Made by a program: the position numbers and the translations under genes. A model generated the notes under the pieces. That model saw only the letters and a program-made list of their open reading frames with translations. It made no database searches and was not told the origin of the DNA. From assembly GCA_037126765.1 (NCBI GenBank), contig JBBCBC010000012.1:14880001-14944000 (forward strand): a DNA stretch of 64,000 nt, read 5' to 3'. The DNA is from Stenogyne calaminthoides (taxonomy: Eukaryota; Streptophyta; Magnoliopsida; Lamiales; Lamiaceae). This document shows, in pieces, positions 24,325 to 36,400 of the stretch (the first letter of the stretch is position 1; every line of letters starts with the position of its first letter).

Positions 24325-24733
24325 ATTTCCCCCTTTTTGATAATGATGCTAAAACATTTAAAATAAATGCATTTACAGAGATCGGGTTTTTGTTTTAAAA
24401 TAGATCAGTTCAGGTGGTCACTTTGAAAACAGTGATCTTTTGAACTCCCGCTCTGATACCAATTGATGGTATCAGTTCAGATGTTCATATTTGAAAAACA
24501 GTGACCTTTTGAACTACCTGCTCTGATACCAATTGATGGTCCCAGTTCAGAAACGGGGTTTTAAAATAGAGATCAATCCAGTTGTTCACTTTGAAAGCTT
24601 GTGAACTTTTGAACAAAACGCTCTGATACCAATTGATGGTATCAGTTCAGAAACGGGGTTTTAAAATGGAGATCAGTTCAGTTGTTCACTTTGAAAGCTT
24701 GTGAACTTTTGAACAACCCGCTCTGATACCAAT
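24325..24733 (-). repeat. Internal domain 1 of element E: PPT plus four PBS units
   Basis: It begins with polypurine tract ATTTCCCCCTTTTT (24325-24338). PBS copies GCTCTGATACCA lie at 24450, 24520, 24620 and 24720. The last is two bases from LTR2, the normal distance. Unit lengths are 70, 100 and 100 bp. There is no coding sequence. Confidence 0.92.
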
Positions 24734-26443
24734 TGATGGTCCCGATTTTTATGTTTGGAAAACCCATTTTGCACGTGCGGAAGCAAAACATGTCATGTGA
24801 TGCATATAAAACAGGGGTGAGGGCAGAGTGATTCCAAATTTTTCGCTTTTAAGAATGATGTGTGTTGTTTTGTTTGTAATCGAATGCATATGACAAGTAT
24901 AAACATAAAGCTGTAAAGAACACACGATATTTTATAGTGGTTCGGACGAAACCCGCCCTACATCCACTCTTCCCTTTCGGGGCACCAACTTAACCCTTAT
25001 GTGTTAGTCCAACACCCAACAAATGTTTACCGAGTTCGCACTCAAACGGGACTTATCACCCTTACGGGATTGCATATAGATATTTACCGAGTTCACACTC
25101 AACCGAACCCAGAAATCAGAAACTAGAATCCCTAGTCTGAAATCTTGTGGTGACAAACTTAACCTAACTCAAACTGATTTGGGTAAAGGTTTGTTTGGTT
25201 TCCAACTAGGTTGAGATTTTCCCTTACATTTGTTTAGCCTTAATGCTAAGGATGAGAAAATCTCTCTAAGCTTAGGACATAACATTTGTGCTTAGATCTA
25301 GGGAAGAACACTCTTGAATATATGCGTGTATTTCTTGCTCTGTGTTCTATGGTGGAGATGCTGGATGATTTGGCTCTGTAGTTGTGTTAAATGCCTTAGT
25401 CGTGCTACGATCAGGCCATATTTCAGGACTCACACGACCTTGGCTGGGAACTGCTGGAACCCATATCTTCTTAGCTCTGTAGCATCGTTTGCTACATTCT
25501 AACACTCTTCCACCACTCTTCCACCCTTGATAATGAAGGAAGAACTTGTATTTATAGTGTGGATTTGAATGTTACCGTTGGAGAGAATCACATTCAAATC
25601 CATACTACTCTGTAGCTTTTTCAGGCTTGTCGTCTTCCTCTCATTGGTCCACGTTAGCTGAATCTAACGGTTATATTCTTCAGTTTCTTCAGAGTCTCTA
25701 ACGGTTATATTCTTCAGTTTCTTCTGAGTCTCTAACGGCTATATTCTTCAGGATCTTCTGAGTCTCAGGATCTTCAGTTCTATCTGAGCCTTCAGGTTAT
25801 TTGAGCCTCAGGTTACTCAGGGTTCTTAATTCAGCAGACTTCTCTTCAGCGGACCTTGTCTGATCAGGCATACTGACACTCAGGCATACTTAGTTCAGCT
25901 TTTCTGAATTCAGACATTCTGACCCTCAGGTCACATTGACTCAGGCTATCTGATTTCTTCTTTGCCTGATCTGATCAGCTCGACTGATCAGATCAACACT
26001 TCTTCAGTTCAGTATCTCAGGATAGCATCAGGTCATCTGCATCAGGTTGGCATATCAGATTATCATATCTGATCTCGATCACGTCTGATCTCGATCAGTC
26101 TCATCTACTCATCTTCATATCTGATCTCGATCACGTCTGATCTTGATCAGTCTCATCAGCTCACTTCTGATCTGCAACCTTCTCTTCTGATTTGTTGGCT
26201 TTAGCTTTTCTTCACATCTGATTTGCACAGCTCATCAGTTGACTCTGGAACTCATTTAACTCATCTGATCTCGATCATTCTCGTCTGCAGCCTCGTCTGA
26301 TCTCGATCATCTTCTTCTGATTTCGTGAGTTCCCCCTCAATTTGTTCTTTCGTTCCCCCTTAACTTGTTATCTGTAAAATAGCTTGAATAACACAAGTTA
26401 ATAATGTTTTGGCATAAATTATCAAAACTAAAATATCCCAACA
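24734..26443 (-). repeat. LTR2 of element E (1710 bp)
   Basis: It is a near-identical copy of LTR1 with the same ends and internal repeats. Differences seen by eye include two C/T changes near 24853-24870 and CAGC versus CTGC near 26158. Confidence 0.93.
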
Positions 26444-26852
26444 ATTTCCCCCTTTTTGATAATGATGCTAAAACATTTAAAATAAATGCATTTACAGAGA
26501 TCGGGTTTTTGTTTTAAAATAGATCAGTTCAGGTGGTCACTTTGAAAACAGTGATCTTTTGAACTCCCGCTCTGATACCAATTGATGGTATCAGTTCAGA
26601 TGTTCATATTTGAAAAACAGTGACCTTTTGAACTACCTGCTCTGATACCAATTGATGGTCCCAGTTCAGAAACGGGGTTTTAAAATAGAGATCAATCCAG
26701 TTGTTCACTTTGAAAGCTTGTGAACTTTTGAACAAAACGCTCTGATACCAATTGATGGTATCAGTTCAGAAACGGGGTTTTAAAATGGAGATCAGTTCAG
26801 TTGTTCACTTTGAAAGCTTGTGAACTTTTGAACAACCCGCTCTGATACCAAT
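26444..26852 (-). repeat. Internal domain 2 of element E: PPT plus four PBS units
   Basis: It appears identical to internal domain 1, with PBS copies at 26569, 26639, 26739 and 26839, and 409 bp between LTR2 and LTR3. Confidence 0.92.
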
Positions 26853-28727
26853 TGATGGTCCCGATTTTTATGTTTGGAAAACCCATTTTGCACGTGCGGA
26901 AGCAAAACATGTCATGTGATGCATATAAAACAGGGGTGAGGGCAGAGTGATTCCAAATTTTTCGCTTTTAAGAACGATGTGTGTTGTTTTGCTTGTAATC
27001 GAATGCATATGACAAGTATAAACATAAAGCTGTAAAGAACACACGATATTTTATAGTGGTTTGGACGAAACCCGCCCTACATCTACTCTTCCCTTTCGGG
27101 GCACCAACTTAACCAACTTAACCAACTTAACCTACTGGACTTAGTTTTATGTGTTAGTCCAACACCCAACAGATGTTTACCGAGTTCGCACTCAAACGGG
27201 ACTTATCACCCTTACGGGATTGCTTATATATGTTTACCAAGTTTACACTCAACCGAACCCAGAAATCAGAAACTAGAATCCCTAGTCTGAAATCTTGCGG
27301 TGACAAACTTAACCTAACTCAAACTGATTTGGGTAAAGGTTTGTTTGGTTTCCAACTAGGTTGAGATTTTCCCTTACATTTGTTTAGCCTTAATGCTAAG
27401 GATGGGAAAATCTCTCTAAGATTAGGATATAGCATTTGTGCTTAGATCTAGGGAAGAACACTCTTGAATATATGTGTGTATTTCTTACTCTGTGTTCTAT
27501 GGTGGAGATGCTTTCGATGATTTGGCTCTATATTTATGTTGAATGCCTTAGCCGTACTCTGATCGAGGCCATATTCACACGACCTTGGTGAGAACCTACT
27601 TTGGAACCCATATCTTCTTAGCTATGTAGCATCGTTTGCTACATTCTCACACTCTTCCACCACTCTTCCACCCTTGACAATGAAGGAAGAACTTGTATTT
27701 ATAGTGTGGATTTGAATGTTACCATTGGAGAGAATCACATTCAAATCCATACTACTCAGAATAACTTTTTCAGGCTTGTCGTCTTCCTCTCGTTGGTCCA
27801 CGTCAATTTGAATCTAAGCGGCTATATTCTTGATTTCTTGAGTCTCTACTTGGTATATTCTTGATTTTCTTAGGAGTCTCTAACGGCTATATTCTTGAGG
27901 ATCTTGAATCTCGGGATCTTGATTTCTCTGAGCCTTGAGTTATCGAGCCTTGAGTTATCAGAGCCTTGAGTTATCCCCGAGCCTTGAGTTATCGAGTCTT
28001 GATTCCGAGCCTTGAGTTATCTGAGCCTTCAGGTTATCTGAGCCTTCAGGTTATCTGAGCCTTTAGGTTATCTGAGCCTTTAGGTTATATGAGCCTCAGG
28101 TTACTCAGGGTTCTTGATTCAGCAGACTTCTCTTGGCCCGGACCTTGTACGTCGGGCATCTTGACACTCGGGCTTCTTGAGTTCGGCTCTTCAATCGGAC
28201 ATTAAAACCCTCGGTCACATTGACTCATGTTATCGATTTCTTCTTTGCACGATCTGATCGGCTTTTGATCGATCAACACTTCTTCGATTCGAGATCTCGG
28301 GGATAGCATCAGGTCATCTGCATCAGGTTGGCATATCAGATTATCATATCTGATCTCGATCACGTCTGATCTCGATCAGTCTCATCTGCTCATCTTCATA
28401 TCTGATCTCGATCACGTCTGATCTTGATCAGTCTCATCTGCTCATCTTCTGATCTGCAACCTTCTCTTACGATTTCTTTGGCTTTAGCTTTTCTTCACAT
28501 CGATTTATGCAAATTTCATCGATTGACTCGGAACTCATTTAACTTCATCCGATCTCGATCATTCTCATCTGCAGACCTCGTCCCGATCTCGATCATCTTC
28601 TTCGATTTCGTGAGTTCCCCCTCAATTTGTTCTTTTCGTTCCCCGTAACTTGTTATCGTAAAATAGCTTGAATAACACAAGTTAATAATGTTTTGGCATA
28701 AATTATCAAAACTAAAATATCCCAACA
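26853..28727 (-). repeat. LTR3 of element E (1875 bp), diverged second half
   Basis: The first 650 bp follow LTR1 closely. From about 27530 the text departs: where LTR1/2 read CTGA, CAG or TCAG, LTR3 often reads CGA, CG or TCGA. It also has repeated GAGCCTTGAGTTATC blocks (27925-28080) that LTR1 has fewer times. It ends CCCAACA at 28727. Confidence 0.9.
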
Positions 28728-28732
28728 ATCGA
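28728..28732. other. Target site duplication of element E, right copy (ATCGA)
   Basis: It is compared with ATCAG on the left. It sits inside the patch where CAG-type words are replaced by CG-type words, so it is probably the same five bases misread or altered. Confidence 0.65.
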
Positions 28733-29415
28733 ACCGGAAAGATTCATTGTTCTTCGCGAACTCTTTCGTAGTCCTATTTCTTCTTCAAAGAACACCATTT
28801 TGTTGTGGGGTCCTTGCGGTGATGTTTCATGAGCTATTCCATTTGGTGCACAATAATCGATATAATATGGTTGATGAATTCAAAGGCCTTTTATCTCGAT
28901 CTCGATTTTGACCACACTCGATTCTTTTTTCGATGAGTCTTTTTGATGAGTTCGGTAATTTTGTCTCGAGTTTCTTTCTTCTTCGAGTAAGAATATGACC
29001 CATGTGTATCTAGAGTAGTCATCAACTACCACGGTGTATATTTCCTACCATTAGTGCTTCAGGTGTTCTTGGACCAAATAGATCCATATGTAACAGTTGA
29101 AGTATCCTTTCAGTAGAACACTTCTATTTTGCTTTTAAATGATGCTTTGGTTTGTTTCCCTTTCTGACAAGCATCACACACATGATCTTTACTGAATACC
29201 TCATTTGGTAACCCCCTCACAAGTGCTAATCTTGCAAGTTTGTTCAAGGTTTTGAAGTTTAAGTGATTCAGCCTTTTGTGCCACAACCAACTGGTGTCAG
29301 TGGAACGTTTTGCAACCAAACATGTATATTTAGGAGATGGTCTCCAATCAGCAAGATACACATTTCCTTTTCTAGTATCTGTTAGTAATATTTGTTGTGA
29401 GGCATTATCTTTCAC
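28733..29415 (-). pseudogene. pol: Element A pol: GAG-pre-integrase zinc domain and integrase N-terminal/catalytic part
   Basis: Integrase inserts the cDNA into the genome. The minus strand shows the HHCC zinc domain WHKRLNHLNFKTLNKLARL...CDACQKGKQ (about 29290-29150). LLHMDLFGP with the first catalytic Asp follows (about 29090), then VDDYSRYTWVIFL, then the TPQQNGV region near 28800 with the Glu neighbourhood disturbed. There are frame changes at about 29115 and several between 29040 and 28733, a zone where CTGA/CAG words are missing. The C-terminal part continues at 22409 beyond E. Confidence 0.88.
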
Positions 29416-29760
29416 ATAACATAAGTTATTTGAGAACTCAACACTGAATCCTTTGTCACAGAATTAACTGATAGAAAGCAGGTTATGCTTCAAACCAGAC
29501 ACATAAGAAACACCATGGATATGAACAGATTCAACTTCAAGAGTCCCATATCCTTCAGTCTGTCCTTTGGATTTGTCTCCAAAAGTGATCTGAGGGCCTA
29601 TTTGCTCAACATAGTCAGTGAGTAATTGCTTATATCCTGTCATATGTCTTGAACATCCACTGTTCAGATACCATGCAACAGGGGCCAATTCATTTCCACT
29701 CATCAGGGCTATGTTGTCTTCATTCAGCTCAGTGCCCTTTTCCTTTACCTGAAAAACAGA
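29416..29760 (-). pseudogene. pol: Element A pol: aspartic protease with altered catalytic residue
   Basis: The minus strand reads WYLNSGCSRHMTG, then ITFGDKSKGQTEGYGTLEV and YVSGLKHNLLSIS: the copia retropepsin that cuts the Gag-Pol polyprotein. The family has Asp in the D-S-G catalytic triplet; here it is Asn (codon at 29662-29664), a single G-to-A change that should abolish activity. In-frame stops at about 29758 and 29461 add to the damage. Confidence 0.92.
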
Positions 29761-30234
29761 TCAATTCTTAGGTACCCATTTGGTGTAGGGTCCTACCAGG
29801 TTAGCTGTACCTTTTGGAACCCAAATCTGCCTGATAACTCTAATTACTTTAGAGTGGCTGATTTGTCTCCCATAAACATCTACATACACATTCACCACCC
29901 TAGGTGCCTTGGCAGTACCCTGTGTATGAGTGACAGCCTTAGCATGAACATGAGCCTTAGAGTTCTTCTTGGGTTCAGGCCTTTTGTTCAAATGTCTTGG
30001 CTTTGGTGCAGCTGGTCTCTGTCTCTGCAGACTTGGGTTCAGGAAACCTTTACCCTTAGGCAAGTGGGGTTTAGGTTGCCTGTACTGAAATTGTGGTCTT
30101 TCAGTAATCTGAGGACTTGGTCTTTTCAGTTGAGAATATCTCTGTTAAGTGTTTCTCTTCTGAAAATTCCTCTGATGGTTCAGTGCAGATTTCTTCAGGT
30201 TGGTATTCTTAGCCTGAGGCTTCGAAGTACTGGC
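29761..30234 (-). pseudogene. Element A gag-pol basic linker
   Basis: A Pro/Lys/Arg-rich segment starts MPKGKGFLNPSLQRQRP (30063) and runs to VYGRQISHSKVIRVIRQIWV and GPYTKWVPKN. The phrase IWVPKG...GPYTKWVPKN precedes the protease in many plant copia polyproteins. The stretch 30064-30234 is the same kind of sequence with the frame broken. Confidence 0.75.
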
Positions 30235-31059
30235 CTAAAGATTTCCTACTGAGTGTTCAGGTTTTCTAGCCTTTTCTTGAGGTTTGGGCTTTCTTTCCTG
30301 AACCTTCAGTTTTTCTGAAACCATAGGTCCTTTACCCTTGTCCAAAACCCTGTGCTGTTCTTCAGTAAGAAGATTAGTACATGCCACTGGTTTAACAAAG
30401 ACAGTCTTAGTGCTACTGGAAGCAGCATTCAGAAGATCTTGTGAGGTTCCCTCTGGATTATATCCCAATCCAGCCTTTATAGTTGCAGGTCTTTGATAAC
30501 TCTGAATTTCATCTATTACTTTAGATGCAGAATTCAATAGAGCTAACTTTCTCTGCGCACTATCCTCACCTTTCTTTAGAGTTTCATGCTTCTCAAAGAA
30601 GTCATTGAATTCAGTTCTGCTAAGCTGAATTTCCTCAGTGGATTTCTCTAATTTTCCATTCAGGATCTCTATCACCTTCTCATTTTCTGAGAGTTGTACT
30701 CTTAGAACATCCAGTTCATCAGTAGTTCCCATTAGTTGAGAAGTGATTTCAGCATTTTTAGAGTCTTTCCACTTCAGATTCTCAGCAATCAGTTCCTTAT
30801 TCTGCTCTTGAGTTTCTGTGAGCAGTTCTTGTAACACAGAATAGTCCTTCATCAGATTCTCAAAAGAATCCATCAGGTCAAAGTTACTGGTTACAGTTGA
30901 ACTTGAAAACTCAGGTACTTGTGTAGGAGCAACAACAGAGATAGAAGAATTTACCTCCTCTATAGCAACAAGGCAGACATCATCACTGTCACTATCTGAG
31001 AATATCTCGTCTGAAGAGCTGGAACCTTCATCAAATTGTTCTTCTTCCTCAGCAATCAT
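30235..31059 (-). pseudogene. gag: Element A gag C-terminal region, coiled coil
   Basis: This segment opens with EEEEQFDEGSSSSDEIFSDSDSDD and CLVAIEE, then a predicted coiled coil (about residues 65-170, LQELLTETQEQNKELIAENLK onward). It continues with the GLGYNPEG motif and a Lys/Pro-rich tail. This order (acidic stretch, CLVA, coiled coil, GLGY) is typical of Sirevirus-like gag. It is in frame for 274 residues. Confidence 0.82.
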
Positions 31060-31542
31060 AGCCTTCTTGCTAGAGATCTTCCTGTCTCTTTTGGCTTGTC
31101 TCTCCTTTCTTTCTTTGGCACTCAGCTCAGGACAATTATATTGGAAGTAACCTTTCTTCTGGAAATTGTAGCATCTGTTGGTATCATCATCCTGATCACT
31201 TTCCTCCTTGGTCTTGGAGTCCTTCTTTCTGGATGAGGAACCTTCAGCTTTGTGGTCCTTCCTTTTCTCGAATGATCATCCTCGGCCTCTCGAAGTTATT
31301 CCTGTTCTTGTACCTATGGTTCCTGTAATATTTCTTATATTTTCCATATCTGCTATTTAGCCTTTCAAACCTCCTTGCCATCAGTACTAGCTTATCCTTT
31401 TGCTCATCCTATTTTTTGGCAAGTGAGTTCTCAGACTCTTTAGATTTACAGGATTTCTCTTTGGCTCTGAAAGCCACATTCTTGTTAGATGAAGAATCAT
31501 ATTTGCTATCAGATTTCTTAGTTTTCTTGTCGATTACAAATT
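31060..31542 (-). pseudogene. gag: Element A gag middle part with lost zinc knuckle
   Basis: The minus strand continues gag from the left edge of insertion B. KKTKKSDSKYDSSSNK is followed by a stop at about 31409 (Gln codon position), then RRFERLNSRYGKYKKYY, then a CCHC-like knuckle CYNFQKKGYFQYNC near 31180-31140. In that knuckle the second Cys is Phe and the His is Tyr, so nucleic-acid binding should be lost. The frame breaks near 31265-31310, inside a short CG-type patch. Confidence 0.8.
31538..31542. other. Target site duplication of B, left copy (AAATT)
   Basis: AAATT precedes TGTTGG at 31543 and is repeated at 47358-47362 after CCCAACA. Gag of A resumes directly on both sides. Confidence 0.93.
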
Positions 31543-31830
31543 TGTTGGTCCCGGTGGGAAAACCTATTTTGCGCGTGCGGAAGCAAGACGTTTTAATTTC
31601 GGTGCATATAAAAACAGGGGATGAGGGCGAGTGCTCCAATTTTTAAACTTTTGAGCTCATGTGTGTGTTTTTGCTTATAAACGAATCGTGATGACAATTA
31701 TAAACATAAAGCAGTAAACAACACAGCAATATATAGTGGTTCGGACAACCAGTCCTGCATCCACTCTCCCTCTCTAGGGAAATTCCTTCAAACGGGACTT
31801 ATCACCCTCCACGGGATTGCCAATAGATAT
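31543..31830 (-). repeat. Solo LTR B, left segment
   Basis: It is similar to the first 280 bp of the D right LTR: GCGCGTGCGGAAGC, GGTGCATATAAAA, AATATATAGTGGTTCGGAC, TCCACTCTCCCT. It ends at the GATAT duplication of element C. Confidence 0.9.
31826..31830. other. Target site duplication of element C, left copy (GATAT)
   Basis: GATAT precedes TGTAGG at 31831 and recurs at 46419-46423 after CCCAACA. Confidence 0.95.
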
Positions 31831-33396
31831 TGTAGGTCCCGAACGGGTTAAGTGAGGGCAGAAGTCTAGAGGAGGGTGAATAGACTTCGAAAAACTTTTA
31901 AATGCGGTCGGTGTGAGAGCAGAGATAGCTTTGATCGAGTCGCGAAAGTGAATCGATTTGGTCGATAACCAACTTCTTGAACGCCCGAAAGCGGTCGATT
32001 CGGTAACTATCGATTAAGCGATGTGTCGCGAAAAGCTTAAGTTTTACCGTGTGAAAAACCGGTTTGTATAAATCGATTCCAAGTTTTATCTTTTTAATCG
32101 GATAGACGAAATTTCAATCCGATCGGATCGAAGCTTGGTGCTATCGATCTTAACTTAGAATGTATCGCTTTAAGATTGTGCGATGTGAGAACGATTAATC
32201 AAAGCGATAAAGGCACACAAGATTTATAGTGGTTCGGACAAACCGATCCCTACGTCCACTCTTCCCTTTCACAAGGGCACCAACTTAACCGACTTAACCG
32301 ACCGGACTTAGTTTAGTGTGTTAGTCCAACCAAGATACACCAACAGATGTTTTAAGAGTTCTCACTCAACCGATCCTTAAATCGATTACTAGAAACCCTA
32401 GATCGAAATCTTGCTAAACAACTTATCCTAACTTGGGGTTTGGGGTAAGATTGTTGAGGTTCCAACTATGAAATCTTTCATGCATTACCAAGACCTAAAA
32501 AGCTAGATGAAAAGATTTCTTGCTAAGAACTTATGGGATGAACACAATATAAAATAAGCTTGTTGTTGTGTTCTTCGATGCGAAATCGACTATAGTTTGA
32601 GCTTCTTGATTATGTTGTTTGTCCAAGCATTTCCGTATTTCACTCACGAGAAGTGTGATCCCATATTTATAGACCTTGAGATCAAAGAGCCGTTGGAGAG
32701 CAATTTGAATCTCGAGGCTATTTTAGGTGAACTTGCGGGCTTGATGTGGCGTGCTTGAGGCGGCATGGCCGAAAAGCGTGAATGTGTATTTTAGCCGTTT
32801 GAGAGAGCAACATCGAATCCATGATGTCGGCTCTGTTCATACGTGTCTCTTCCTTATTGGATGGAAGCCTTGCTTTTGCGGTGTTGTTCCTCCAACTAAG
32901 GTTGGTATTCTTCTTGTTTAGATCGCGAGCGTATGATAAGATGAAACATCGTTTTCATCTTATGGTGACTGATCGATCTGGAATCGATCGATCTACTGAT
33001 AGAGTCTTCTGGCGCTGTTGACTTAGCTTCAACTGGTGACTCGGCGATGTAGGTCTTACGGTCTTATCTTACGGAAGTCATCGATCTTCTAGTATTAGAG
33101 GTTTGAGCTTCATGACTTCCGCTGAGTTATCTGACTAGATCAGTTCGATCTGATCTTCCGTTCTGGTTTAACGTTACGCCTGTCGGATATCGAACTTTCT
33201 TACGATTCTTGGATCGACCTATACATATTGAGTTCCCCCTCAATATGTGACCTATCTATTACATCGGTTTTTCTATACAATTATTATCAACCCGGTCTCC
33301 TATAGCGGTAATGTAAACATCGATCGACCTAACAGTCCGATTGGTCCTATTACATGTGATTTTGGAACTTTCATCAAAACTATAAATTTCCCAACA
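31831..33396 (-). repeat. 3' LTR of element C (left, 1566 bp)
   Basis: It starts TGTAGGTCCCGAACGGG and ends ATTTCCCAACA. It aligns with 44850-46418 along its whole length; many differences are CAG/CTG versus CG words, in both directions. Confidence 0.95.
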
Positions 33397-33410
33397 ATTT
33401 CCCCCTTTTT
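33397..33410 (-). other. Polypurine tract of element C
   Basis: The plus strand ATTTCCCCCTTTTT directly abuts the left LTR. Confidence 0.88.
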
Positions 33411-36400
33411 GATGAAACCAAAACACCTGAGAAACCAAACAGTTGATAAGTATAGAAACGATTAAAAAAACAAGTAATCGAGAAGACAAAAAGAGATTTT
33501 GTCTTGGGATCGAAAAAATAAACTTTTCATTAGATATGTTGATTACATGTTACATCGAAAAAGTTTTGAATTTAAAAGCAAATGATCCCTAGACGTCTTG
33601 ATTCTTCACTCCTTGGCTTTATCCTTCGGCATTTCTCTTTGGTCTTGTGGAACGTTGAAAATCGATAGAGTTTCCATTTGACATCGGTTATGCGCACTTG
33701 ATCGATTATATGCGATTTGCTCAAGATGTCAAAGTAGAATCTCTCAAATGCCCGGTCTGTCAAATGAGCCATCCGCCTTCTTGAGTATATTAACGAGATC
33801 ATACTCTTGGCGAGATATCTTTACATTTATAAGCTTGGCCTCATTTTCCGGATACTTGAAAAAATCCGGATATTTATTACGTAACCGGTTGAGGAACTCA
33901 TCATCTGGTGATTCTTCTTTTGGAACAAGATCAAGGACAAAAGGCATCTAGAAGCCATTCACTTACGATCTTATTCCATTCCTCAAACCTCTTAAGCGTG
34001 TCGCGGCGGTTTTTTGGTATGATCTCGTGGACTCTTTTGCTTTGCAACCGAGGTTACGTGCGATTTTCGGTCAATCCTTTCTTAGCCCTTGATTTGAACT
34101 TCGTTTCAACCCTTCCCTTGTGCCCGTTTTTACGCCCTTCTTTCTTCTTGATCATACGCTCTTTGGACAATCTTCTGGTAGCTCCTTATCGGCAGATGTC
34201 GACTAGTTTGGCTTACGGTGACTTTCTGGTGCGATAATCGGTCCAGATTTTGATGTCCCAAAGACCCTTGGCGACCTTTCTTGCAAATGAGCTTTGTCCA
34301 TGGGCCTTATCTTCGATGTGTCGATTGGTTTCTCGAGATCCTTCCCCTTTTTGGTTTGATCAAAAAAGCGCATTGAGTGGGAAGTCGAGACCCAAAGTTA
34401 ATCGATAATGCGATTTAGATCATTAGCGAGATAAACACGAAGTTTGAGTTTGTTAGATTACGAGCAGTTATGTCGGCTCTCTGTCTTGGCGATTTCCATT
34501 GTAGCGAAGAGTGTCCAAATCATTTTGTCAAATTTCTCTTACGATAACTTTCGAGCCTTTTTCTCGATGGCGTCGAAAAAAAAGATTGATTTTGATCCAC
34601 TGTTTTTTTGACTTGTCATCAAGCGATTTTGTAAGCTCGTGAACATGGTGGTCATGGATTGGGAGAACCCGATCTCGATTGCTTCGATTTGTTTGAGACT
34701 AATTTGTCTCGATCGATTAGCACTCCTCAATCTCTTCTTTTTTGGAGATCTTTGAGACAAGATCGATCTCCGAAGTTGATCGATGGTGATTTGAGATGTA
34801 GGAATTGGATCCATCACTTGATCGAGTTCGATTGTTTGTGCCTCCGGTGGTTGGTCGTGAACTGCAAAGACACCCAGTTCCACTTTCATCGGCAGACTCT
34901 GCATTCTCCATTTCAAATAATTTTGGAGCTTCTTGAAGCGATCTCCGACTCTTCTTCTTCCGTGATTCCAACTTCACATGGATCGAGCTTTCCGCAGTTG
35001 CTCGGATATGAGCTCACCGGTGATCCCACTTTGGCGAGACTTCCTCATATCGAAGTCAAAATTTGCGAACTCATCCGCACCACCCATCTGTTCAACAAGT
35101 AAGATAAGATCGAGAAGCTTTTTAATCGAGATCTCTCCGGTGAGGATCTCCATGACTTCTTCTCTCCCGATAGCGGGGATGGGCGACCCGGTTGTGGATC
35201 GTCTCATCAATCTCTCGTTCAATTCTTAGTCGACCATTTTTCGGTGATGGTCTTTGTTGATCTGGATCTGAGGAATTATCTGTCCGGATTCATTGGATGA
35301 GATGTGGAAGCTTACGGTTTGTGCTTGAGTCGGCGGAAGTTATGCGATTGGTTCGACTGCGATGGATTACTGCTTTGTAGTGGCGATTATATCTGTTTGG
35401 AGTTCATGGCGGTGAACTAGCGGGGAGACATGCTTTCGGCGACCTTTAATCTGGCGGTGAATCGGCTTGAGGTTGAGAGAAGGAGATTTATCGGTTTGTG
35501 CTTCTACCTCGGATCGTTACTGGCGAGCCCTCGGGTTGAAAGCTTGCTGTCGGTCTGTTCTTTGTTCTTAGCATATATGTGATTACAGCGCTCTTTCTTC
35601 TTCGACTCATCTTCTAGTGCTAGAGTCATGGTAGCTTGCTTTGCTTTCTTTGGCCTCTTCTCTGGGGCCTTCACGGTTTCGTTTCTTTTTTTACGTGGAG
35701 CAAGCCCGGGTGTGGATGGTAACTTCTTTGCTCTTTCCTTTCTTGATTTTGTTGGAGTGGGCTCCTTGTCATCGTCTGGTGGCCCATATATAAGCTGAAG
35801 TTGATGAGAGGAAGGCATTGTAGGACTTGATCCATTACGATTCCATTCGGTAACTTGGCGGTTTGTCCTTCAATATAAGCGCAACCTTGTTGAGATTCTT
35901 TGACTCTCTTTTTTAAAAAAATCTGCTGGATTCATTGACTCCAAATTTTTAGTGTTCTTGGAGCAAGATGGCTTTTCGAAGCCGTGCCAATTGATGTTAC
36001 GAGCCCCATCAATTATTCTTTGCCATCTTTGTACATTTTGGTGATGTGAGAGCATCCGGGCTAAATGAATTCCCATGATCGTTCTTGACGAGAATGTCAA
36101 ACAACGATCTGTACTTTCTTTTGAGCATTGGCGCGATGAATCCGGCTTTACGATGTTTATGCGCCTCTCTTAAGAGCTCCTCTCTGATTTCTTCGTCCTC
36201 ATTCTCCTACCTTAGTGTGCGGGTGAGATTAAGCCCTTTTGGTAAAAATTGAGCAGGGCAGTGATATACGCATTTGTCGATCGATTTCTTCTCCGTTGGT
36301 TGGCGACATCGGTTAAATCTCTGGTTTTTTTCAGATCCACACTCAAATTTCTGCAAGAATTGTAGTGCTTCATCTTTGCATCACCGGATTGCGGTGAAGC

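Larger units (their letters stand above)
22415..28727 (-). mobile_element. Element E: tandem LTR array with 409-bp internal domains, inserted in integrase of A
   Basis: The order left to right is: two 100-bp leader units (22415-22614), LTR1, internal 1, LTR2, internal 2, LTR3. A unit of exactly 2119 bp (LTR plus internal) is repeated: 22615, 24734 and 26853 are equivalent. Internal domains hold only a polypurine tract and four PBS-bearing units; no gag or pol. E is non-autonomous and depends on another copia's proteins (inference). It lies on the minus strand like its host element. Confidence 0.88.

Noticed and set aside
23195..25502. Two identical 62-codon ORFs (MNICVYFLLCVLWW)
   Set aside because: They are the same LTR segment in LTR1 and LTR2 of E; LTR3 does not keep the frame. 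No support for a gene.
31036..31236. Plus-strand hydrophobic ORF opposite gag of A
   Set aside because: It is opposite an acidic gag region; hydrophobic antisense frames are expected there.
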